Source: CAZABP01 sp964483245 (lineage in GTDB: Bacteria > Planctomycetota > UBA1135 > UBA2386). Taken from it: 21,129 nucleotides of DNA. The notes under the pieces were generated by a model that ran no database searches, was not told where the DNA came from, and saw only the letters and a list, made by a program, of their open reading frames with translations. The stretch covers positions 1-21,129 of the forward strand of contig CAZABP010000069.1 in the NCBI GenBank assembly GCA_964483245.1, written 5' to 3'. The position numbers and the translations under genes are program-made. Positions 7,023 to 14,383 of the stretch are shown here, piece after piece (position 1 is the first letter of the stretch; each line of letters begins with the position of its first letter).

Positions 7023-8831
7023 TTGACCGCCGAGGCGGCCTTTCTCGTCGTCGTCCTGCTGGCCGCGCTCGTCCTGTTCTACACAGGCTGGGTGCGTCCC
7101 GACGTCACGGCGTTGCTCGTGATGTTGTCGATGATCCTGCCGTGGCGCGCTGGGCCGGACGGGATGACCGGGATCCTGAGCGTGCAGGAGGGCTTCTCCG
7201 GATTCGGCAGCCCGGCCGTGATCATGGTCGCGTCGATGTTCGTGCTGTCGGCGGCGATGGTGCGGACCGGGGCGGCGCAGTTGATCGGCGGGCGCGTGCT
7301 GGCCGCCGGTGCCGCGACCGAGCTGCGGTTCCAGGTCACCGTGCTCGGCGTCGTGACGCTGTTCAGCGCGTTCGTCAACGACACGACGACCGTGTTGGTC
7401 TGGATGCCGATGGTGCTCGCGATCTGCCGCGAGCGAGGGTACGCGCCGTCGCGTGTGCTGCTGCTGCTCGCGTATGCATCGCTGCTCGGCGGGCAGTGGA
7501 CGCTGATCGGGACGCGCTCCAACCTCGTGATCTCCGACTACCTGCGCGCGCGGACCGGCGAAGGGCTGTCGTTCTTCGGTTTCACGCCGGTCGCCGTGGC
7601 GATCTGGCTCGCGGTGCTCGGCGCCTTCCTGCTGTTCGCGCGGCGGCTGCTGCCGAGTGGTGGGCGCGGGGCGTCGATGGCCGAGCGGTACGAGGTGCAG
7701 GAGTATCTGACCGAGGCGATGGCGAGCCCGGATTCCGAGCTGATCGGCAAGAGCCTGGCGGAGCTCGATCTGCGCTCGCGGCACGACGTCACGGTGCTGC
7801 AGGTCGTGCGCGGCAAGCAGGTGTTGCCGCCGAGTCCGTGGCTGCGGCTGCAGCCGGAAGACGTGCTGATCGTGCAGGGGCGGATCACGAAGATCACCGA
7901 GCTGCTTTCCAGTCCCGGCCTGCAGGTGCGCGAAGAGCTGGCGCTCGACGAGAAGACGCTGCGCAGCGCCGACCTGCGGATGGCCGAGGCGGTCGTCGCG
8001 CCGAACACCGAACTGGTCGGGCGGTCGCTGGGCGCGCTCGAGTTCCACCGCAGCCATGGCATTTCCGTGTTGGCGATCCGCCGGCGGGGCCACAGCGTGC
8101 CGGGCCGGCTGCTGAATGTCCGGCTGCAGGCCGGCGATGCGCTGTTGTTGGTCGGACACGCATCCGAGATCGACCGGCTGCGCCTGGATCCCGCCTGGTT
8201 GTTGCTCGAGAGCCGGGCACTGCCAGCGATCGGCAAGCTGCGCGCCTACGTCGTGCTGGCGTTGATGGCGTGCATGGTCGGCGCGTCGGTCAGCGGGCTG
8301 CTGTCGCCTTCGATCGTGATCCCGCTCGTCGCCGTCGCCGCGATCCTGCTGCGCTGTGTCGGGATGCGCGACGCCTACGAGTCGATCGACCTGGCTGCGC
8401 TGGTCGTCGTCGGCGGGATGATCCCGTTCGGGTTGGCGCTCGAGAAGACCGGCAGTGCGCACGCCCTCGCGCAGCTCGTCGCGGATGGGTTGGACGGCAT
8501 GCCACCCGTGCTGTTGTTCGCGGCCGTGATGCTGCTCGCCGTGCTCGGCACGCAACTGATCGAGAATGCGGCCGTCGCGATCGTGCTGGCACCGGTGGCG
8601 TACGAGCTCGCGGTGTCGTCGGGCGCGGAGCCGGTGCCGTACCTGCTGGGGCTCGCGATCTGTGTGTCGAGTGCGTTCCTGACGCCGGTCGCGCACGAGT
8701 CGACGATCCTCGTCATGGGGCCCGGGGGGTACCGGTTCCGGGATTACCTGCGGCTCGGGTTGCCGTTCGCGGTGCTGACGTGGCTGGTCACGGTGATGGT
8801 GGTGCCGTGGCTGTATCCATTGGGGGGGTGA
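7023..8831 (+). CDS. SLC13/DASS-family permease with two RCK_C (TrkA-C) domains
   Basis: The 602-residue protein is a probable secondary transporter for anions such as sulfate or dicarboxylates. Its N-terminal membrane half (residues about 5-208) contains SAFVNDTTTVLVWMP and ASLLGGQWTLIGTRSNLVIS, the paired SNT-like hairpin motifs of the family. Two soluble RCK_C domains follow (about 226-290 and 316-385, each ending in a GD/EDxLLxVG-type strand), then the second membrane half (about 405-600) with the matching QLIENAAVAIVLAP and SSAFLTPVAHESTI hairpins. The TTG start at 7023 is preceded by GGAGG about 11 bases upstream; an ATG at 7015 is in another frame and stops at once. The classic SNT motif is changed, so substrate is open. 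It appears to be a single-gene unit. Confidence 0.88.
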   Translation: MTAEAAFLVVVLLAALVLFYTGWVRPDVTALLVMLSMILPWRAGPDGMTGILSVQEGFSGFGSPAVIMVASMFVLSAAMVRTGAAQLIGGRVLAAGAATELRFQVTVLGVVTLFSAFVNDTTTVLVWMPMVLAICRERGYAPSRVLLLLAYASLLGGQWTLIGTRSNLVISDYLRARTGEGLSFFGFTPVAVAIWLAVLGAFLLFARRLLPSGGRGASMAERYEVQEYLTEAMASPDSELIGKSLAELDLRSRHDVTVLQVVRGKQVLPPSPWLRLQPEDVLIVQGRITKITELLSSPGLQVREELALDEKTLRSADLRMAEAVVAPNTELVGRSLGALEFHRSHGISVLAIRRRGHSVPGRLLNVRLQAGDALLLVGHASEIDRLRLDPAWLLLESRALPAIGKLRAYVVLALMACMVGASVSGLLSPSIVIPLVAVAAILLRCVGMRDAYESIDLAALVVVGGMIPFGLALEKTGSAHALAQLVADGLDGMPPVLLFAAVMLLAVLGTQLIENAAVAIVLAPVAYELAVSSGAEPVPYLLGLAICVSSAFLTPVAHESTILVMGPGGYRFRDYLRLGLPFAVLTWLVTVMVVPWLYPLGG

Positions 8832-8890
8832 GGGTTGGCTGGGGTCGGATCTGCACTTTCGCGGTAGCGTTCGCGCAACCAGGATCCTCC

Positions 8891-8977
8891 ATGGTGCAGT
8901 CGAGTCCGCACACCCTTGCTGGTCCTGCACTGGCCCGTGGCGACCGCCTGCCGTGCGCGGTTTGCGAACGCTCATGA
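8891..8977 (+). CDS. Possible 28-residue leader peptide overlapping the acr3 start
   Basis: A short open frame begins at ATG 8891, 7 bases after an AGGA, and ends at TGA 8975-8977, which overlaps the ATG of the ACR3 gene as ATGA. The peptide contains a CAVC cysteine pair close to its C-terminus (LPCAVCERS). Position, ribosome-binding site and overlap fit a translationally coupled leader; a role in sensing a thiol-reactive metalloid through the CxxC pair would be inference. Short frames like this arise easily by chance in GC-rich DNA, so the call is tentative. The rest of the 8832-8973 gap shows no clear terminator or promoter. Confidence 0.35.
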   Translation: MVQSSPHTLAGPALARGDRLPCAVCERS

Positions 8978-10014
8978 TGGGCAGGTTCGAGCGCTACCTG
9001 TCGCTGTGGGTTGCGCTTGCGATCGGTGCCGGAATCGTGCTCGGTCGTGCGGCGCCGGGCGCCATCACTGCGGTCGCAGGGCTCGAGGTCGCACGGATCA
9101 ACCTCGTCGTCGCGATCCTGATCTGGTCGATGATCTACCCGATGATGCTTGCGATCGAACCGAGCTGCATCACCGCGGTCGGGCGGCGGCCGAAGGGCGT
9201 TCTGCTCACGCTGGCGGTCAACTGGTTGGTGAAGCCATTCACGATGGCCGCACTCGCCACGTTGTTCTTCCGCGTGTTGTTCGCCGGCCTGGTCCCGGCA
9301 GCGGAAGCGACGGAGTACATCGCCGGCCTGATCCTGCTCGGCGTGGCACCGTGCACGGCGATGGTGTTCGTCTGGAGCCAGCTCACCAGAGGTGACCCGG
9401 CCTACACGCTGGTTCAGGTCAGCGTCAACGATCTGGTCATGGTCGTCGCGTTCGCTCCGATTGCAGCGTTCCTGCTCGGCGTCAGCGATGTGCAGGTGCC
9501 ATGGAGCACGCTGCTGCTGTCGGTCGCCTTGTTCGTCGTCGTGCCATTGACGGCAGGGATCCTGACGCGCCGGCAGATGCTCGCCCGCCGTGACACACGC
9601 GCGGTGGAACGATTGGCTGCAGCGCTGAAACCGTGGTCGATCGCCGGTCTGTTGCTGACGGTCGTTCTGTTGTTCGCGTTCCAGGCCGACATGCTGGTCA
9701 CCCGACCGGAACGCGTGGCACTGATCGCTGTCCCGTTGTTGCTGCAGAGCTACGGGATCTTCGGCGTGACGTACCTGGCAGCGCGCTGGCTGCGCCTCGA
9801 ACATGCGATCGCTGCGCCGGCGGCGTTGATTGGCACGTCGAACTTCTTCGAGCTGGCAGTGGCGGTCGCGATCGGCCTGTTCGGGCTGTCGTCCGGGGCG
9901 GCGTTGGCGACCGTGGTCGGGGTGCTGATCGAAGTGCCGGTCATGCTGTCGTTGGTCGCGTTCGCGAACCGGACGCGGCATTGGTTTCCCGGATCAGCCG
10001 CTCACCCCACGTAG
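8974..10014 (+). CDS. acr3: ACR3-family arsenite efflux transporter
   Basis: ACR3 (also called ArsB in many annotations, though unrelated to E. coli ArsB) exports arsenite by a proton-coupled mechanism across the cytoplasmic membrane. The 346-residue protein has about ten hydrophobic helices and the defining motifs FERYLSLWVAL at the N-terminus, LGVAPCTAMVFVWSQLTRGDPAYTL with the essential Cys (C127), QVSVNDLVM, and GTSNFFELAVAVAIGLFGLSSGAALATVVGVLIEVPVMLSL near the C-terminus. ATG 8974 was chosen because family members start just before FERYL; GTG 8953 would add seven residues and ATG 8977 would lose one. No arsR or arsC lies nearby. Its 3' end overlaps that of the opposite-strand gene by 13 bases. 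Codon use looks less extreme in GC than its neighbours, hinting at later arrival. Confidence 0.93.
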   Translation: MMGRFERYLSLWVALAIGAGIVLGRAAPGAITAVAGLEVARINLVVAILIWSMIYPMMLAIEPSCITAVGRRPKGVLLTLAVNWLVKPFTMAALATLFFRVLFAGLVPAAEATEYIAGLILLGVAPCTAMVFVWSQLTRGDPAYTLVQVSVNDLVMVVAFAPIAAFLLGVSDVQVPWSTLLLSVALFVVVPLTAGILTRRQMLARRDTRAVERLAAALKPWSIAGLLLTVVLLFAFQADMLVTRPERVALIAVPLLLQSYGIFGVTYLAARWLRLEHAIAAPAALIGTSNFFELAVAVAIGLFGLSSGAALATVVGVLIEVPVMLSLVAFANRTRHWFPGSAAHPT

Positions 10015-13000
10015 CGCAGCCCCACCCCGTCCCCCGTCTCCCGCACCACCTCGCACACGCGCTCACTCCCCGCGACGTTGAGCCGCAGGCGCGCACCGAC
10101 TGGCAACGCCTGGCACCGCACGCGCGCGCCGCCGGCACTCGTGTCCACGAGCGTCCCGGACAGCGGCCCATCCGCAGTCACGAGCCAGATCTCGCGCTCC
10201 TGGCGGCGGCGCGGCGCGCTGCGCCGCTCGGCGATCCGCCGCACGGTCCCGTCGCGGCCGAGCTGCAGCAGCTCGCCGGTCCGGATCGAACCGAGCACGC
10301 CGCGCGCACCGACGATCGCCGGCAGGTTCAGCTCGCGCGCCTGGATCGCGGCATGGCTGAGCCAGCCGCCGACTTCGGTCACGATTCCACCGGCGCGGCG
10401 GAACAGCGGGGTCCAGCTCGGATCGGTGAAGCGCGCGACCAGGATCTCGCCCGGCTCGAGCAGCCCGGCGTCTTCGATGCGCGTCAGGAGCCGCGCCCGA
10501 CCGATCGCATCGTGGTCCCCGGCGACGCGCTCGCCGTGGACGAGATCCGGATCGTGGCCGTTGCGGTCCGGCGCCGCCGCGACGCTCAGGAACAGCGTCG
10601 CGAGTGCGGCCGGCGACAGCTCGTTCGGCAGCTGCAGGTCGCGCCACTCGGCGCGGCACTGCCGCCGCTCGGCGGCGACTGCGTGCAGGCCCAGCGCTCC
10701 GGCCGGATCTGCGAGCTGCGCGAACTCCTCCGGCTCGAGGAAGAACACGAGCTCGCCGAGGCCGCTCCGCGCACCGATCTCGACCAGCATCCGGCGCAGC
10801 AGCGCCAGCTCGCGCAGGCAGATGTGCTTCGCGTCCTCCTTCAACGTCTGGAACCGGAGCGCACGGTCGACGACGAGCTGCAGCACGCGCCCGCGCATCG
10901 CCTGCGGTTCAGGGCGTGACGCCGGCGCACCGGACTGCGCGTCGCGCGCCATTGCGGCGACGATCTGCGGCGTCTCGCCGTAGCGCGGTTCCGCCAACTC
11001 GAAGTCGTGCGGCGCGCGGTGCCCGCACAGCTCGAGGAACTGCGGCGCCGCCGCCGGGCCGTGCTCGCGCAGCAGCTCCCACGCCCGGTGCAGGACCGTC
11101 GGCGGGAACGCCGCCAGGCAGACCGACGGGTCGATCCCGGCGCGCGTCAGCCGCTGGCGCGCGGTCTCCGCATAGTGCTCGGCCGCCAGGTTCACGACCT
11201 CGGCCCGCACGTAGGTCTCTGTCACGAACCGTTGCTGCCACTCCGCGCGCAGTACGAGCAGCTCCTCCAGCTCGAGGCGCGAGAAGTCGATCGCCTCGCG
11301 CAGCCGCAGCTCGCGCGTGAGCACCGGCGAGAACTCCTCGCGGAACACGCGCTCGATCGCCTCGGCGCCGCGGCCGAGCCGCAGCCCAGCGACGGCGCCA
11401 AGCCCGCGCGCGAATCGCCGGCGTTGCTGCTCCAGGTCGACATAGAGCCTGCCGAACAGCGTCACGACGAACGGGGGTGAGTCTTCGTCGACTTCGTAGC
11501 GGATCCCGAGCTCACGGCAGGCGAGATCGACGCTGCCGCCCGGCGCCCACAGCGACTCCATCAGCGCGCGGCTGTACGGCGTCGGCTCCGGCAGCAGCTC
11601 GCAGAGCTCGGTCAGCCCGAACGCCGGCGCATCCGGTGCGCGCCCGATGACCAGCTGCAACAACCGCCGCCGTTCGCGCTCTCGCCGGCCGAGCTCGCTC
11701 TGCCGGGACGTCGCGTCGCGCGTGATGTCGCGCGCCTGCAGGAGCTGGAACCGCCCGCCTGAATACGCCCACTCGATGTCCTGCGGCCGTCCGAACAGCC
11801 GTTCGACGCGGTTGCCCAGCTCCAGCAACGGTTGCAGGTCGACCGGCGGCTTCCGCTGGCAGATCTGCCGGTCTCCGAGCCGTGTGAACCGGTACGCGAG
11901 CGGCGTCGCGCGGCCGGAGACGAGCTCGTCGCCGAGACCCTCGACCATCTCGACCAGGCTGCAGCCGGTGCAGGCCGGATCCTCGGTGAACAGCACGCCG
12001 GCGAACTCCGCCTCGACCATCGCCTGCACGAGCACGCCGCCATGGTCGCCGCCGTTGCCGAGCGCACAGGCGCGCTCCCCGTTCAGCGAGCCGTGCACCT
12101 CGAGCAGCGCCGCTTCCAGGCGTTCGCGACGCACGCCGAGCAGCGTGTCGTAGACCCCGGCGCGGCTCTCGAACGCGCCGTCCTCGCTGGCGCCGGAGCT
12201 GCGCACCGCGACGCGCGCGGCCGCGAGCGCCGACCAGGCGTCGTCCAGCGTGCCGTTCAGTCGTTCGATCCCGTCGGCGAACGCTTCGCCACTGACGACG
12301 AACCCGGGCGGCACCGGCAGGCCGGCGCGGACCAGTTGCGCGAGGCGCGACGCCTTGGCGCCGGTGTCCGGGCGGCGGTCGGCATCGCGCAGCGGCAACA
12401 CGGTCTGCGCCGGCTGTGCACGCGGTGCTCGCGCCGGCGCCGTGCCGCGCGCGCTCCAGAGCTGGAACAGCCAGCCGTGCGCCAGCGCCGAGCCGAGACT
12501 CGCGAGCAGGTAGACCTGCAGCGCCCACGCGAGCGGCCAGACGATCACGGCCAACAGCGTGGCACCCACGATCCGCAGCAGCGCGCGCAGCCGGGTCTTC
12601 GCGCGGCCGCGCGCGCACAACAGACGCCAGGTCAGGAACCCGGCCACGGCGGCCAGCAGCAGCGCGACGATCGGCGCCGCGCGCGGAGCCGTCGCCGCAT
12701 CGCCGCGCCCTTCGAATGCGACCGTGTCGACTGCGGCGTACGCGAGCACGAACAGGAAGATCTGCAGCGCGCTGGCGAGCAGGTTGCGCAATGGCGCGAC
12801 CCGGTGCTGGCGCAACAGCTTCGCCGTGGCACGCTGCAGCCTGAGCCCGTCGTCACCGAGCCGCGCGCGCAGCGATGCGAGCTCCGGTGCGAGGCGCGCC
12901 AGCAGGCAGGCGTCGCGTTCGACCCGCCAGGTCAGCGGCAGCAGCAGCAACCGGAGTCCGAGCACGAGCAGCAGGATCGCGGGCAGGAGCCCGCCTGCGT

Positions 13001-14114
13001 TCGCCTGCAGCCAGCGCAGCGACGCCGCGACCGGCTGCTGCAGGCTCGCGAGCAGCGTGCGGCCTTCCTGTTCGGTCCGCCAGCGGGTCACGTACTCCCG
13101 CTCGGCCGCCGGCACGAACCAGTCGTGCGGCGCCATGTAGCGCCCGCGGAAGTCGTGCCCCATCCGATGCAGGCGCAGCCCGAGGATCATCCCGTAGAAC
13201 GAGCTGCGCTTGTCGTAGCCGGGCACGACGATCGGGCGGCGCGGCAGCTCGGCGAGGCGCTGCGCGATCTCCTCGCTCGGCATCCGGCGCATCGGGAGGT
13301 TGATCGCGCCCGGCAGGGCATGCAGCTCGAGGTCCTTCGGATAGCGGACGTCGACGAAGATCGCGCCCTCCTGCTCGACGAGCCGCATCACGTCCGGCGT
13401 GTCGAGCAGGACCTCCTTGTTGGGATAGTCCGGGATCGCCCGCAGGTCGTTCCGCTCCCGGCTGGAGAGCCCTTCGACCGGGCGCTCCTCGGCGATCCAC
13501 TTCTCGTAGCCGCCGATCATGAACCGCGTGCGGACGCCGAGCTTGGTGAAGTCCTCGCACAACTCGGAGCTGCGGTTGCCCGACTCGCACAGCAGGACCG
13601 TCTCGACGCCGTCGCGAACGAGACCGGCTTGGTCGCGCATCAGGTCCGGGTAGCGGCGGTGCCACGAGCCGGCGATCCGCGCAACCTCGACCTCCTCCGG
13701 CTCGCGCACGTCGACCAGGTTGAGCGCATCGCCGCGGGCGAGGCGTGCGGCGATCTCTTCGGTCGCGATCCCGCCCGGATGGTCCATCTGCCCGCTGAGG
13801 TCGAGCGTGCGCAGCGAGACGTCGCCGACCTTCTTGCCGGCCTCGACCGACGTCCGCACGAGGTTCGTGCGCAGGCGGCGGTTGTGCGCGTCGATCGTCG
13901 CGAGGTGGTACAGCAGGAACGCGACGGCGGTCGCGACGAACGCCAACCCGAACAGCCAGACCAGCGCCCGCGATCCGCCGCGGCGTGTCGCGGCCGACTT
14001 CGGCGCGCGCCGTGACCAGAACGTGCCGCCGAGCACGACCAGCAGCAGGCCGAGCGCCTGGGTCGCGCTGGCGAACAAGTTGAGCAGCAGATCCGGGGAC
14101 GGGATCGCTAGCAT
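10002..14114 (-). CDS. Rhodanese - rhodanese - YidC-like - PEP-synthase/rifampin-phosphotransferase-like - PilZ fusion protein
   Basis: One uninterrupted frame of 1370 residues. Two hydrophobic helices (about 10-33 and 50-72) precede a rhodanese (about 115-212) with active-site loop CESGNR (C176), and a second rhodanese (about 233-340) where that loop reads PGYDKR (P298 replaces Cys). Residues about 372-555 resemble YidC/Oxa1: LRLLLLPL with groove-type R388 and four or five hydrophobic helices. An ATP-grasp domain (about 580-800) keeps K587 (GAKASRL), R638 (VRSS), E781 (DIEW) and QAR 793-795. A middle region has the Rph/PEP-synthase pattern GHRAPHDFELAEPRY. The swivelling domain has H1254 (GGWLSHAAIQARE). 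A PilZ domain ends it: R1303xxxR1307 and D1324xSxxG. ATG 14114 has GGAG 8 bases upstream. Substrate unknown. Confidence 0.85.
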   Translation of the reverse strand: MLAIPSPDLLLNLFASATQALGLLLVVLGGTFWSRRAPKSAATRRGGSRALVWLFGLAFVATAVAFLLYHLATIDAHNRRLRTNLVRTSVEAGKKVGDVSLRTLDLSGQMDHPGGIATEEIAARLARGDALNLVDVREPEEVEVARIAGSWHRRYPDLMRDQAGLVRDGVETVLLCESGNRSSELCEDFTKLGVRTRFMIGGYEKWIAEERPVEGLSSRERNDLRAIPDYPNKEVLLDTPDVMRLVEQEGAIFVDVRYPKDLELHALPGAINLPMRRMPSEEIAQRLAELPRRPIVVPGYDKRSSFYGMILGLRLHRMGHDFRGRYMAPHDWFVPAAEREYVTRWRTEQEGRTLLASLQQPVAASLRWLQANAGGLLPAILLLVLGLRLLLLPLTWRVERDACLLARLAPELASLRARLGDDGLRLQRATAKLLRQHRVAPLRNLLASALQIFLFVLAYAAVDTVAFEGRGDAATAPRAAPIVALLLAAVAGFLTWRLLCARGRAKTRLRALLRIVGATLLAVIVWPLAWALQVYLLASLGSALAHGWLFQLWSARGTAPARAPRAQPAQTVLPLRDADRRPDTGAKASRLAQLVRAGLPVPPGFVVSGEAFADGIERLNGTLDDAWSALAAARVAVRSSGASEDGAFESRAGVYDTLLGVRRERLEAALLEVHGSLNGERACALGNGGDHGGVLVQAMVEAEFAGVLFTEDPACTGCSLVEMVEGLGDELVSGRATPLAYRFTRLGDRQICQRKPPVDLQPLLELGNRVERLFGRPQDIEWAYSGGRFQLLQARDITRDATSRQSELGRRERERRRLLQLVIGRAPDAPAFGLTELCELLPEPTPYSRALMESLWAPGGSVDLACRELGIRYEVDEDSPPFVVTLFGRLYVDLEQQRRRFARGLGAVAGLRLGRGAEAIERVFREEFSPVLTRELRLREAIDFSRLELEELLVLRAEWQQRFVTETYVRAEVVNLAAEHYAETARQRLTRAGIDPSVCLAAFPPTVLHRAWELLREHGPAAAPQFLELCGHRAPHDFELAEPRYGETPQIVAAMARDAQSGAPASRPEPQAMRGRVLQLVVDRALRFQTLKEDAKHICLRELALLRRMLVEIGARSGLGELVFFLEPEEFAQLADPAGALGLHAVAAERRQCRAEWRDLQLPNELSPAALATLFLSVAAAPDRNGHDPDLVHGERVAGDHDAIGRARLLTRIEDAGLLEPGEILVARFTDPSWTPLFRRAGGIVTEVGGWLSHAAIQARELNLPAIVGARGVLGSIRTGELLQLGRDGTVRRIAERRSAPRRRQEREIWLVTADGPLSGTLVDTSAGGARVRCQALPVGARLRLNVAGSERVCEVVRETGDGVGLRYVG

Positions 14115-14371
14115 CGCGCGCGCTCCAACCCGCGTGGTTGCAGGGTGAAACGTGCACGCCGTGGCATGGCGCACGTTTGCATGCGGGGGGCGAACAGTAG
14201 AGCTGTGATGCGCGAACGTGAAGAGTCAATGAAGCCGCGCGCGCAACGTTTTGCGATGCTTCGCAGCGCACGAGAATCCGATGCGACCGGATTCGTTCGG
14301 GTGCTGCGCGTGACGATTCATCATCAGCTTGTGGCGTGCTGCGAGCGGACGACCGGAGTTGGTGGTTAGGG
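14115..14371. promoter_or_regulatory. Divergent intergenic region between the fusion gene and priA
   Basis: These 257 bases must hold start signals for two opposite transcripts. Base composition is visibly less GC-rich than the flanks. A TTGACT lies on the minus strand around 14226-14231 but no convincing -10 follows at 16-18 bases. A 7-bp inverted repeat GAATCCG/CGGATTC (14274-14280 and 14288-14294) with a 7-base spacer sits in the middle and may be a binding site. No RNA gene or credible small protein gene was seen. Confidence 0.45.
14148..14178 (-). promoter_or_regulatory. Hairpin or operator upstream of the fusion gene
   Basis: AAACGTGC (14148-14155) and GCACGTTT (14171-14178) are perfect inverted copies; an inner GCC/GGC pair extends the stem to 11 bp with a 2-base bulge (14156-14157) and a 7-base loop. 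It lies 34 bases before the fusion gene's ATG, so it may be in its 5' untranslated region or be a protein-binding site. Confidence 0.35.
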
Positions 14372-14383
14372 ATGTCCCTAACC
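14364..14383 (+). promoter_or_regulatory. Perfect 20-bp palindrome spanning the priA start codon
   Basis: The sequence GGTTAGGGATGTCCCTAACC is a 9-bp perfect inverted repeat with a TG centre. In RNA it could fold as an 8-bp stem with the start codon AUG exposed in a four-base AUGU loop; in DNA it has the symmetry of a dimeric repressor operator. Either would let priA expression be tuned at its start. Confidence 0.5.

Noticed and set aside
8953..8973. GTG 8953 as the acr3 start
   Set aside because: It adds residues not typical of the family and has no better ribosome-binding site than ATG 8974, which also gives the ATGA overlap with the upstream short frame.
6255..8975. Very long open frame on the minus strand opposite the SpoIIE-like, mazG and permease genes
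   Set aside because: It is the antisense of well-supported genes; its translation is rich in Arg, His, Gln and Asp with no recognisable domain, as expected for GC-rich antisense frames.
14115..14174. GTG 14174 as the start of the fusion gene
   Set aside because: It adds 20 polar residues running through the hairpin, while ATG 14114 has GGAG at a proper distance and begins just before the first membrane helix.
14145..14369. Small plus-strand frame within the divergent intergenic region
   Set aside because: No ribosome-binding site or family resemblance, and it runs through the inverted repeats; more likely regulatory DNA.
14364..14383. The priA palindrome as a LexA/SOS box
   Set aside because: It matches neither the E. 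coli CTGT-N8-ACAG nor the Bacillus GAAC-N4-GTTC consensus, so no named regulator is assigned.
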